Assembly (NCBI RefSeq): GCF_016093545.1
Contig: NZ_JADKYX010000006.1
Coordinates: 1 to 64,000, forward strand
Direction of reading: 5' to 3'
Source: Massilia rhizosphaerae
GTDB taxonomy: Bacteria > Pseudomonadota > Gammaproteobacteria > Burkholderiales > Burkholderiaceae_D
DNA length: 64,000 nt
The translations under genes were made by a program, and so were the position numbers. Below the pieces are notes generated by a model. It was not told the DNA's origin. It did not search any database and saw only the letters and a program-made list of their open reading frames with translations. Position 1 is the stretch's first letter, and each line of letters begins with the position of its first letter. This document shows positions 55,517-64,000 of the stretch, piece after piece.

Positions 55517-56747
55517 CTACCTGCTGACCGCCTACAAGGTCTTCTTGCGCCGCAAGCTGTTCACGGCGATCAACCTGGCGTGCATCGTGCTCACGCTCGT
55601 CGTGCTGATGGTGATCACGGCGCTGCTCCAGACGACGTTCTGGCCGAGCGGCGTGGAGGGCAAGAGCAACCGTTTCCTGCAGGTCTACAGCATCCGCAGC
55701 GAGAGCCCCGACGGCAGGAGCACAAGCACCACCCTGCTCGGCTACAAGACCATCGACAAGTACCTGAAGCCGCTGACGGGCGTCGAACGCGTCTCGGCCT
55801 TCACGCTGCCCGGCACGGTGTCCGTCTACCAGGGTGACCGCGTGAGCCAGCTCGACATGCGCCGCGTCGACGCCGACTACTGGAAGATCCTGGATTTCCG
55901 CGTGCTGGCCGGTCGCCTGCCGAACGAAGACGACGACCGTCTCGGCCGCCTCGTCGCCGTCGTCAACGCGTCGACCGCGCGCCGCCTGTTCCCGGCCGCC
56001 TCCGCGGTGGGGCAACGCATCAGCGTGAGCGGGCAGACGTTCGAGATCATCGGCGTGGTCGCGGACGTCATGCACATGAACGCCTATGCGGACATCTGGA
56101 CGCCGTTGACGACGTTCCCGTCGACCGATTACCAGAATGACCTCACGGGGAATTTCGTCGCCCTGCTGCTGGCGCGCGAACCAAGCGACCTGCCGCGCAT
56201 CCAGCGCGAAGTCGAACGTGTCGCGACGACCTTCGTCAGCGCCGACCCGCACACCTTTCCGATCACGCGGTTCTGGGCCGACAGCAAACTGGACGTGTTC
56301 GCGCGCATCCTCCTGGGCCGGCAGGGCGTCGCCGATTCCGGCGCCTCCCGGCTGCTGCTGATGGTAGGCGCCGGCATGCTGCTGTTCATGCTGCTGCCCG
56401 CGCTGAACCTCGTCAACCTGAACATGGGACGCATCATGGAGCGCAGCGCGGAGATCGGCGTGCGCAAGGCATTCGGCGCCACCAGCCTTCAGCTGGCGGG
56501 CCAGCTGGTCGTCGAGAACGTGCTGCTGTGCCTCGCGGGAGGCCTGCTCGGCCTCGCGTGCGCCCGGCTCGTGCTGTGGTGGCTCGAAGCGTCGCAGTTG
56601 ATTCCCTACCTGGAAGTCGGCTTCAACCTGCCCGTGTTCGGCTGCGGCATGCTGCTCGCCCTCGTCTTCGGCCTGCTTTCCGGCGCGCTGCCCGCGTGGA
56701 AGATGTCGCGCCTCGATCCCGTCCATGCATTGAAAGGAGCCGCGTGA
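55506..56747 (+). CDS. MacB-type ABC permease (first of two)
   Basis: The 413-residue FtsX/MacB-like permease has a first transmembrane helix ([24 protein letters not shown]), a MacB_PCD periplasmic domain of about 250 residues ([33 protein letters not shown]), then three more helices with the FtsX motif [28 protein letters not shown]. ATPase and permease are separate genes, unlike in E. coli MacB. A TGATG joins it to the next permease gene. Confidence 0.91.
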   Translation: MLRNYLLTAYKVFLRRKLFTAINLACIVLTLVVLMVITALLQTTFWPSGVEGKSNRFLQVYSIRSESPDGRSTSTTLLGYKTIDKYLKPLTGVERVSAFTLPGTVSVYQGDRVSQLDMRRVDADYWKILDFRVLAGRLPNEDDDRLGRLVAVVNASTARRLFPAASAVGQRISVSGQTFEIIGVVADVMHMNAYADIWTPLTTFPSTDYQNDLTGNFVALLLAREPSDLPRIQREVERVATTFVSADPHTFPITRFWADSKLDVFARILLGRQGVADSGASRLLLMVGAGMLLFMLLPALNLVNLNMGRIMERSAEIGVRKAFGATSLQLAGQLVVENVLLCLAGGLLGLACARLVLWWLEASQLIPYLEVGFNLPVFGCGMLLALVFGLLSGALPAWKMSRLDPVHALKGAA

Positions 56748-57943
56748 TGCTGCGCCACCTGTTGCGACTCACCTGGAAGCGCAAATCCAGGAACCTGATG
56801 CTGAGCCTCGAAATCCTGCTGGCGTTCGCCATCGTGTTCGGCATCGCCGCGTTCGGGCTGCGTTACTGGCAGCTGTACCGCGAACCGATCGGCTTCGACG
56901 GCACCGACGCGTGGTCGGTCACGATGCTGTTCTCCGACGCGTCCACCGAGACGATCACGCCCGACACCTACGACCTGCTGCGCCGCAGCCTGCGCGAGCT
57001 GCCCGAAGTGCGCGCCGTCGGTTTTGCCACTCACGCGCCGTACACCTTGTCGACCTGGACCACCCACTTCAAGTCGCCGCAGACCGGCGTCGGCGTGATG
57101 ACGGACACCATCGACCTGAGCGACGACGTCGCCGCCGCGCTCGGCGTGCACCTGACGGCCGGCCGCTGGTTCGACGCCACCGACGACGGCCAGGCGGAGC
57201 TTCCCGCGGTGCTGAACCGGCGCATGGCGGCCGCGTTGTTCTCCGGCCGGCCGGCGCTGGGCCAGCGCTTCACGAGCGCGGACCCCGGTCCGCCCCGCGT
57301 CTACCGGGTCGTGGGCCTCGTCGAGGATTTCCGCAACAAGGGGCCGTTCATGACGCCGACGAACTTCGTCATCACCCGCTTCGCGCCGCAGACGAGCAAG
57401 TCGCGCGTACGTACCATCCTGCTGAAGGTCGCGCCTGGCACGCCGCGCGCGTTCGAGGAAAAGCTGAACCAGCGGCTGAAACTGGTCCGCAACGACTGGT
57501 CGTACGAGATCGCCCCCCTGTCCTCGATGCGCGCCACGCTGCTGAAGGAAGAGCTGGTGCCGCTGGCCGTCGTCGCCGTGATCGCCGCGTTCATGCTGCT
57601 GATGGTCGCCTTCGGCCTGTTCGGCGTGCTGTGGCAGAACACGACGCGGCGCATTCCCGAGATCGGCCTGCGCCGCGCCATCGGCGCCTGCGCCGGCGAC
57701 ATCTACCGCCAGATCGTGTTCGAACAGCTGCTCCTCTGTTCCTTCGCGGTGGCCGTCGGCCTCGTCCTGCTCGTGCAGCTGCCGCTGACCGGCGCGCTGG
57801 GCGACTCGCTGAACTGGCCCGTGTTCGCGGGCGCCGCCCTGCTGTCGATGGCGGTTATCTATCTGCTATCCTTCGTGTGCTCGCTCTACCCGGGCTGGCG
57901 CGCGAGCCGGCTCGATCCCGCCGCGGCACTGCATTACGAATAA
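56747..57943 (+). CDS. MacB-type ABC permease (second of two)
   Basis: The 398-residue permease has the same topology as its neighbour: N-terminal helix (LEILLAFAIVFGIAAFGL), periplasmic MacB_PCD domain (VYRVVGLVEDFRNKGPF) and three C-terminal helices with RRIPEIGLRRAIGACAGDIYRQIVFEQLLL. The pair presumably forms a heterodimer. The substrate is unknown; MacB-type pumps export macrolides, peptides or lipoproteins. AAAGGAG precedes the ATG. Confidence 0.91.
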   Translation: MLRHLLRLTWKRKSRNLMLSLEILLAFAIVFGIAAFGLRYWQLYREPIGFDGTDAWSVTMLFSDASTETITPDTYDLLRRSLRELPEVRAVGFATHAPYTLSTWTTHFKSPQTGVGVMTDTIDLSDDVAAALGVHLTAGRWFDATDDGQAELPAVLNRRMAAALFSGRPALGQRFTSADPGPPRVYRVVGLVEDFRNKGPFMTPTNFVITRFAPQTSKSRVRTILLKVAPGTPRAFEEKLNQRLKLVRNDWSYEIAPLSSMRATLLKEELVPLAVVAVIAAFMLLMVAFGLFGVLWQNTTRRIPEIGLRRAIGACAGDIYRQIVFEQLLLCSFAVAVGLVLLVQLPLTGALGDSLNWPVFAGAALLSMAVIYLLSFVCSLYPGWRASRLDPAAALHYE

Positions 57944-57952
57944 AAGGCATCC

Positions 57953-59346
<1,394 letters not shown>

Positions 59347-59350
<4 letters not shown>

Positions 59351-60717
59351 TGCGCATCCGGCTCGGCACCTACGTCCTGGCGCTGCACCTGCCGCTGTTC
59401 GGCTGCGCCGCCCTGCTGCTGCCGGCGCGCCCGCTGTGGTTCGTCGGCGCGGAAGCGCTTCTCCTGGCAAGCCTCGCGCTGGGCTGGCGGCTCGTGCGCC
59501 AGGCGCTCGAGCCGCTGGGTTACACGCGCCGCTTCCACGACCTGCTGCAGGACCAGCAGTACGCCAACCGCCTGGCCGCGCCGGCATCGCGCGAACTCGA
59601 ACACCTCGTCGGCACGTTCAACGCGATGCTCGGCGCCCTGCACCGCGAGCGCCTGGCCATCGGCGAGCAGCAGGGCTTCCTCGACCGCCTGCTGGAAGCG
59701 ACGCCGGTCGCCGTCCTCGTGTTCGACTTCGACGGCGCCGTCAGCCTCGTGAACGCGAGCGCCACGCAGCTCCTCGGGCTGGAGCGGCCGCAGGGCCGGC
59801 CATTGTCGGCGTGGACCGGCGCCGATGCCGGCTTCGCGGCGAATCTCGACGGACGCGCCCGCGCGCGCAGCCGCCATCTCATCGCCGGGCTGGACGCGCT
59901 GCCGCTGGGCGAATCGCGGCTGCTGACGGACCTCGACGGCCGCCGCTACCGCGCCCAGCGCGGCCAGTTCCACGACCGCGGCTTCGCGCGCCACTTCCTG
60001 ATGGTCGAGGAACTGACGGCGGAACTGGAAGATTCGGAGCGCTCGACGTACGAGCGCCTGATCCGCGTGCTCGCGCATGAAGTGAACAACACGGTGGCGG
60101 CGACGGGTTCCGTGCTCGATTCCCTGCTGTTCTACCGTGGCCAGCTGGCGGAGCCGGATGCCGGCGACTTCGCCACGGCCATCGTCGCCGTCCGGCGCCG
60201 CAACGCGAGCCTGGGCGAATTCATCGAGCGCTTCACGAAGGTCGTCAGGATGCCGCCGCCGGAGCCGCGCCCGACCGACGTCAAGGCCGTCGTCGACGAC
60301 ATCCTGTGGCTGAACCGCGAAGCCTGCAACGGCCGCGGCATCGCGCTGGGCTGGCACCGCTGCGACGCGGTCGCGCCGCTGGCGCTGGACGCGCAGCTGA
60401 TCGAGCAGGCGCTGCTCAACATCGTCAAGAACGCGATCGAGGCGATCGACGAGGCCGGCGCGCCGGGCGGCTACGTGCGGCTGGAGCTCGCGGACGAAGG
60501 CCGGCGCGTGCGGCTGTCCGTCGTCGATTCCGGCGGCCTGCTGGCGGCCGGCCCCGCGCGGCCGCTGTTCACGCCGTTCTTCACGACGAGGAAAGGCGGC
60601 CAGGGGATCGGCCTGATGTTCGTGCGCGAGGTGTTGCAGCGGCACGGGTGCACATATTCGTTGGCGCCGGGCGCGCCGGGGGAGACGCGGTTCGACATCT
60701 GGTTTCCGGTACGGTGA
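59347..60717 (+). CDS. NtrY-like sensor histidine kinase
   Basis: The 456-residue kinase has two N-terminal hydrophobic helices with almost no periplasmic loop (LGTYVLALHLPLFGCAALLL and LWFVGAEALLLASLALGW), a HAMP-like linker, a PAS domain (LLEATPVAVLVFDFDGAVSLVNASATQLLG), an H-box (LIRVLAHEVNNTVAATGSVL) and an ATPase domain (NIVKNAIEAIDEAG, VVDSGG, TRKGGQGIGLMFVREVLQRHG). The H-box HEVNN form is that of NtrY/NtrB-like kinases. It would sense the membrane or cytoplasm and phosphorylate the regulator just upstream. Confidence 0.92.
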
Positions 60718-60728
60718 TGCGGACGTTT

Positions 60729-60749
60729 GGTGGGCGCGGGGCGCCCACC
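60729..60749. repeat. REP-like element, copy 5 (single hairpin)
   Basis: GGTGGGCGCGGGGCGCCCACC is a single stem identical in plan to the first half of copy 3. It sits in the 42-bp convergent gap between the kinase gene and the S46 peptidase gene. Confidence 0.7.
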
Positions 60750-60759
60750 ATGCACACCG

Positions 60760-62913
60760 TCAGCTCTTCGGATACTTGATGGTCATCTCGCGCAGCACGT
60801 TGTCCGCATGATCGACCTCCTTCATCACCCACAGCATGTAGCGGATGTCGACGTGGATGGCCCGCGTGATCACCGGATCGAAGTACCAGTCCTTCGTGAT
60901 CGATTCATACGTCGAATCGAAGTTCAGGCCCACGAGTTCGCCCCGCTTGTTCATCACGGCGGATCCCGAATTACCGCCCGTCGTGTCGGCGCTCGACAGG
61001 AAGTCCACGGGCACCGTGCCGAGCACCGGATCCTTGAACCGGCCGTAGCGCTTGGCGCGGATCGCCTGCAGCAGCGCCTGCGGCGCGTCGAACGGCGCCT
61101 TGCCCGTCTGCTTCTCGAGGATGCCTTCCACCGTGGTGAACGGTCCCTTGAGGATGCCGTCGCGCGGGCTGTACGGCGCCACGGTGCCGTAGGTGACGCG
61201 CAACGTGCCGTTGGCGTCCGGGTAGACCGGCTTGCCCTGCGATTTCTTCCACGCGATGACGGCGTCCATGTACTGCGGGACGATGCGTTCCAAGTTGCCG
61301 TCCACTTCCTTGCGGCGCTCTTCCAGCGCCATGCCGGCGTCGTGCATGCGCACGGCCAGCTCGATGAACGGGTCGTTCGACTTGCGGAACGCGTCGGCGT
61401 CGCGGCCGATCCACGCCAGGCGCTTGGCCGTGTCGCCCAGCTCCGTGCCCTTGTACAGCGGCGCCAGCGCGTTCTGCGCGGGCAGCACCGCGTCGAGGCC
61501 GTGCGGGCGGACCTTCGGATCGATCTTGCCGTAGCGGATCAGCGCGGCCTGCCAGCGCGCCTGGTCGACGCTGGGCGCGAACGATTGCTCGAGGCGCGTC
61601 AGGCGCGCCTTGATGAAGGCGACGTCGCGGTCCTGGTAGCCCGCGGCGCGCTGGGCATCCGGCTTCTGGTGTTCCAGCGCCAGGCGGTACAAGGTGCGCG
61701 CGCTCTTGAGCAGGTCGCTGTGCGTCGCTTCCATCCAGGCCGTCTCCTCCCGCGTCGTCGCCATGTCGGCGGCGATGGCGGCGTCCAGATCGGCCAGCAG
61801 GTTCTTCGGTCCCCGGTAGTTGTTCTCATGGACGTGGTGCTTGTACCAGGCGCGGAATTCGGCGTCCTGGGCATCCTTGATGGCGGCGATGTCCTTGCGC
61901 GCAAAGCCGTCCAGCAGGCCACGCGTCTTCTTCAGCACGTTGTGCAGGCTCTTCGACACGCTGGCGTAGCGCACCGTGTAGTCCGGATTGCCCATCGTGG
62001 CGGCCGCGATCACGCACAGGTCGGCCGTGATCGACGCCACCTTGGCGGGATAGTCGACGTCGCGCGCGAAGCGGATCTCGGCCGGCAGCTTGTAGCGGCT
62101 CGTGCGGCCCGGATAGCCGGCCAGGAGGATCGCATCGCCCGCCTTGAGGCCCTCGGCCGAGACGACGAGGAAGCTCTTCGATTTGTACGGCACGTTGTCC
62201 GGCGACGGATCGGCCGGACGGCCGTCGCGGCCGACATAGGCGCGCAGGAACGAAAAGTCGCCGGCGTGGCGCGGGAATTCGAAGTTGTCGACGTCGCCGC
62301 CGAAATCGCCCACGCTGTTGGCCGGCGCGTAGACGAGCCGCACGTCGCGGATCAGCAGTTGCTTGATGCGGTAGTACGCGCCGCCGCGGTTGAACGCGGG
62401 GACCGAGCAGCGGAACGCCTTGTCGCTCTCGCATTCGGCGATGAGGGCCTTGATGCGGGCCTCGACCTGCTCGTGGCGCGCGCGGCCGGACAGATTGTGC
62501 GCGAGGCCTTTCAGCACGCGGTCCGTCACGTTCTCGACCTTCTCCGTCACGTAGATCATCGTGTTCGGGCCGCCCGGCAGTTCTTCCGCGCGCGTCTTCG
62601 CGAGGAAGCCGTTGGCGATGTAATTGTGTTCCGGGGTCGAATTGCGCTGGATGGCGCCGTAGCCGCAATGGTGGTTCGTGACGACGAGACCGTCCGGCGA
62701 CACGAACGACGCCGAACAGCCGGGCGTCGCGACGATGGCGCTCATCGGATGCGCCGACAGGTCCGCGAGACGCTCGGCCGGAATCGTGATGCCGATGCGT
62801 TTCAGCTCGGACTTCAGCTGCGGCAGCTGGTGCGGCTGCCACTGGCCCTCGTCGGCGCCGGCGGCGGCGGCGACACCCAGCAGGGCGACGGGAAGGACGA
62901 CGGATTTGAACAA
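60760..62913 (-). CDS. S46-family dipeptidyl peptidase (DPP7/DPP11 type)
   Basis: The 717-residue secreted serine peptidase has a signal peptide (VVLPVALLGVAAAAGA). The catalytic His lies in LVVTNHHCGYGAIQ and the nucleophile S649 in TGGNSGSAVMN, with the helical lid domain between (about residues 290-560). Eighteen residues after the nucleophile, where DPP11 has Arg and DPP7 has Gly, this protein has S667 (NFDSTYE), so acid or hydrophobic preference cannot be assigned. It releases dipeptides from peptide N-termini in the periplasm. Monocistronic. Confidence 0.93.
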   Translation of the reverse strand: MFKSVVLPVALLGVAAAAGADEGQWQPHQLPQLKSELKRIGITIPAERLADLSAHPMSAIVATPGCSASFVSPDGLVVTNHHCGYGAIQRNSTPEHNYIANGFLAKTRAEELPGGPNTMIYVTEKVENVTDRVLKGLAHNLSGRARHEQVEARIKALIAECESDKAFRCSVPAFNRGGAYYRIKQLLIRDVRLVYAPANSVGDFGGDVDNFEFPRHAGDFSFLRAYVGRDGRPADPSPDNVPYKSKSFLVVSAEGLKAGDAILLAGYPGRTSRYKLPAEIRFARDVDYPAKVASITADLCVIAAATMGNPDYTVRYASVSKSLHNVLKKTRGLLDGFARKDIAAIKDAQDAEFRAWYKHHVHENNYRGPKNLLADLDAAIAADMATTREETAWMEATHSDLLKSARTLYRLALEHQKPDAQRAAGYQDRDVAFIKARLTRLEQSFAPSVDQARWQAALIRYGKIDPKVRPHGLDAVLPAQNALAPLYKGTELGDTAKRLAWIGRDADAFRKSNDPFIELAVRMHDAGMALEERRKEVDGNLERIVPQYMDAVIAWKKSQGKPVYPDANGTLRVTYGTVAPYSPRDGILKGPFTTVEGILEKQTGKAPFDAPQALLQAIRAKRYGRFKDPVLGTVPVDFLSSADTTGGNSGSAVMNKRGELVGLNFDSTYESITKDWYFDPVITRAIHVDIRYMLWVMKEVDHADNVLREMTIKYPKS

Positions 62914-63059
62914 GACAACCTCGGATGCGAAAACACGACCACGAGTATATCGTCTGCATGTCTTGTTACGGAAACAAAATTGTCACTTACCGTCGACCGG
63001 GAGTATGTACAGCCCGGATATTCGCGTCGTGCGGGTGCCACATCCCGCAAATCCGCCGA

Positions 63060-63725
63060 TCAGGCGTATTTACGTTTGCGCCGCCGGAACACTGCCGCCA
63101 TCCCCGCCAGCGCGGCCGCGCACAGCGCCGGCGACGCCGGCTCCGGCAGGCCGACGCGCACCTCGTCCAGCGCCGGCGCGCTGTAGCCCGCCTGCCGGTT
63201 CGGGGTCGAGAAGGCGAAGTAGCGCACCTCGTCGAAGCCCGCGGCGTCCGCAAGGCCCAGCACCGCGCCGCGCGGCGCGCTGACATTGCCGCTGCCCGTC
63301 AGCAGGCCGCCGCCGTACGTGGCCCAGTAGCCGTTCAGGGCCTGGTAGCCGCTGCCGGCCGCAAACTCGATGCCGACGAAACTGGCGCCGTCGGCGCGGC
63401 GCACGCTGATGTACGCGTTCATGCCCGACGTCGCCATGTAGTTGCCGGAGAACGCGGGGCTCAGGTCGGACACCGCGTCGTAGCAATCCACGCCGGCATA
63501 GCCGCAACCGTTGTTGGCGCCGTATCCGCTGAAGTGGAACAGCAGGCCGTCCTCGACCCAGTCGTTGGCGAGCGTCGTGTTCAGGTCGAAGTGCGCCGCG
63601 TTGGTCGTGACGCCGACGGCCGTACCGGCGCCCAGGGTCTGCAGCACGGCGGCGCCGGCGCCCTGCGCGGCCAGCGCGGCCAGCGCCAATGCGGTCGCGC
63701 ACAGCAGGCGGTTCTTGAAATGCAT
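63060..63725 (-). CDS. PEP-CTERM-anchored exported protein
   Basis: The 221-residue protein has a signal peptide (LLCATALALAALAAQGAGA), a beta-rich middle (FHFSGYGANNGCGYAGVDCYD) and a C-terminal sorting signal: LPEPASPALCAAALAGMAAVFRRRKRKYA, that is PEP, a hydrophobic helix and a basic cluster. Exosortase-type enzymes process this tail. GGAG before the ATG at 63725 supports that start; an ATG at 63740 overlaps the stop of the upstream lyase gene and could allow coupling. The function of the middle domain is unknown. Confidence 0.85.
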   Translation of the reverse strand: MHFKNRLLCATALALAALAAQGAGAAVLQTLGAGTAVGVTTNAAHFDLNTTLANDWVEDGLLFHFSGYGANNGCGYAGVDCYDAVSDLSPAFSGNYMATSGMNAYISVRRADGASFVGIEFAAGSGYQALNGYWATYGGGLLTGSGNVSAPRGAVLGLADAAGFDEVRYFAFSTPNRQAGYSAPALDEVRVGLPEPASPALCAAALAGMAAVFRRRKRKYA

Positions 63726-63736
63726 GGTCGTCTCCA

Positions 63737-64000
63737 TCATGGGGTGGGAATCAGGTCGAGCGCGTCGTAGCTGTAGCCGGGGCTCAGGAAGCGCACGCCG
63801 CTCGAGCCGCTGATGGCCGTCAGGGTCAGCACGTTCTGGCCCACGACCAGTTCGCTGGCCGGGATGTCGAACGTGTACATCGTGTTGTTGCCGCGGTAGG
63901 TGCCGACCGTCAGCGAGCGCGTCTTGGGCTGCGTGGACGCCGGCGGATTCGCCGGCACCCAGCCGTTGACCTGCGGCTTGGGACGCCCGCCCGCGTACGC
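63737..64000 (-). CDS. C-terminal part of a PL4-type rhamnogalacturonan lyase (5' end outside window)
   Basis: The last 87 residues of a longer protein enter from the right edge: AYAGGRPKPQVNGW, then SLTVGTYRGNNTMYTFDIPASELVVGQNVLTLTAISG, then FLSPGYSYDALDLIPTP. This is the carbohydrate-binding third domain of family 4 polysaccharide lyases (V-N-G, R-x-x-Y-x-G-x-x-x-x-Y, N-x-L-x-L-T, Y-D-x-L). Such lyases cut pectin rhamnogalacturonan outside the cell. Its TGA overlaps an ATG of the PEP-CTERM gene, so the two may be in one operon. Confidence 0.7.
   Translation of the reverse strand, partial: AYAGGRPKPQVNGWVPANPPASTQPKTRSLTVGTYRGNNTMYTFDIPASELVVGQNVLTLTAISGSSGVRFLSPGYSYDALDLIPTP

Overview
The window looks like chromosomal DNA of a Massilia-like member of the Oxalobacteraceae (Betaproteobacteria, Burkholderiales). 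This is inferred, without database searches, from the GC-rich codon use, the dapC-dapD / arsC-like / dapE / prmB gene order with pilU inside it, DUF1275, DUF4124 and YXWGXW proteins, a PEP-CTERM protein with an exosortase-type acyltransferase-like protein, and many secreted peptidases and glycan-active enzymes.

Layout. Bases 1 to about 5980 are accessory DNA. They hold a gene tail, an array of 33-35 bp repeats, an AT-rich two-gene unit (a 199-aa orphan plus an XRE-ImmA/IrrE regulator-peptidase), a minus-strand cluster (a 609-aa protein with a PD-(D/E)XK-like domain, a small Cys/His-rich HNH-like protein and a possible immunity-like protein), a broken monooxygenase gene, a DUF6228 gene and a MITE-like element. 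From 6131 to 10861 lies a translationally coupled operon for an alkyl-DHAP-synthase-like flavoprotein, a GlpD-like dehydrogenase and an FGGY kinase, divergent from an AraC regulator. A secreted GH31 glycosidase and a DUF1275 protein follow.

From 15295 to 23304 is a housekeeping block: dapC, dapD, pilU, an ArsC/Spx-like reductase, dapE, prmB and a YheS-type ABC-F ATPase. From 23347 to 41323 come a TacT/TacA-type toxin-antitoxin pair, CheW, an HDOD protein, an M2 peptidase, a FapA-like protein, an OmpR/EnvZ-type pair, a sedolisin, an AraC gene near an EamA exporter, and a three-gene periplasmic dehydrogenase operon (Tat subunit, GMC flavoprotein, di-heme cytochrome c).

From 41392 to 49805 are a membrane GGDEF/EAL protein, a FeeM-like N-acyltransferase, a PhzF remnant, a LysR/MFS divergent pair, a GST and a DUF535 protein. 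A TPP riboswitch at 49873 controls a TonB receptor, which converges on a pnuC plus NadR-kinase-like pair; together these suggest thiamine or nicotinamide-riboside salvage. From 53416 to 60717 is a complete sigma-54 regulon: two palindromes, a consensus -24/-12 promoter, a MacB-type export system (HlyD, ATPase, two permeases) and its own NtrC-type regulator and histidine kinase. The window ends with an S46 dipeptidyl peptidase, a PEP-CTERM protein and the tail of a PL4-type rhamnogalacturonan lyase.

A family of GTAGGGTGGGC...GCCCACC palindromic elements is scattered between backbone genes at five sites. At three gene ends the element supplies the TAG stop codon.
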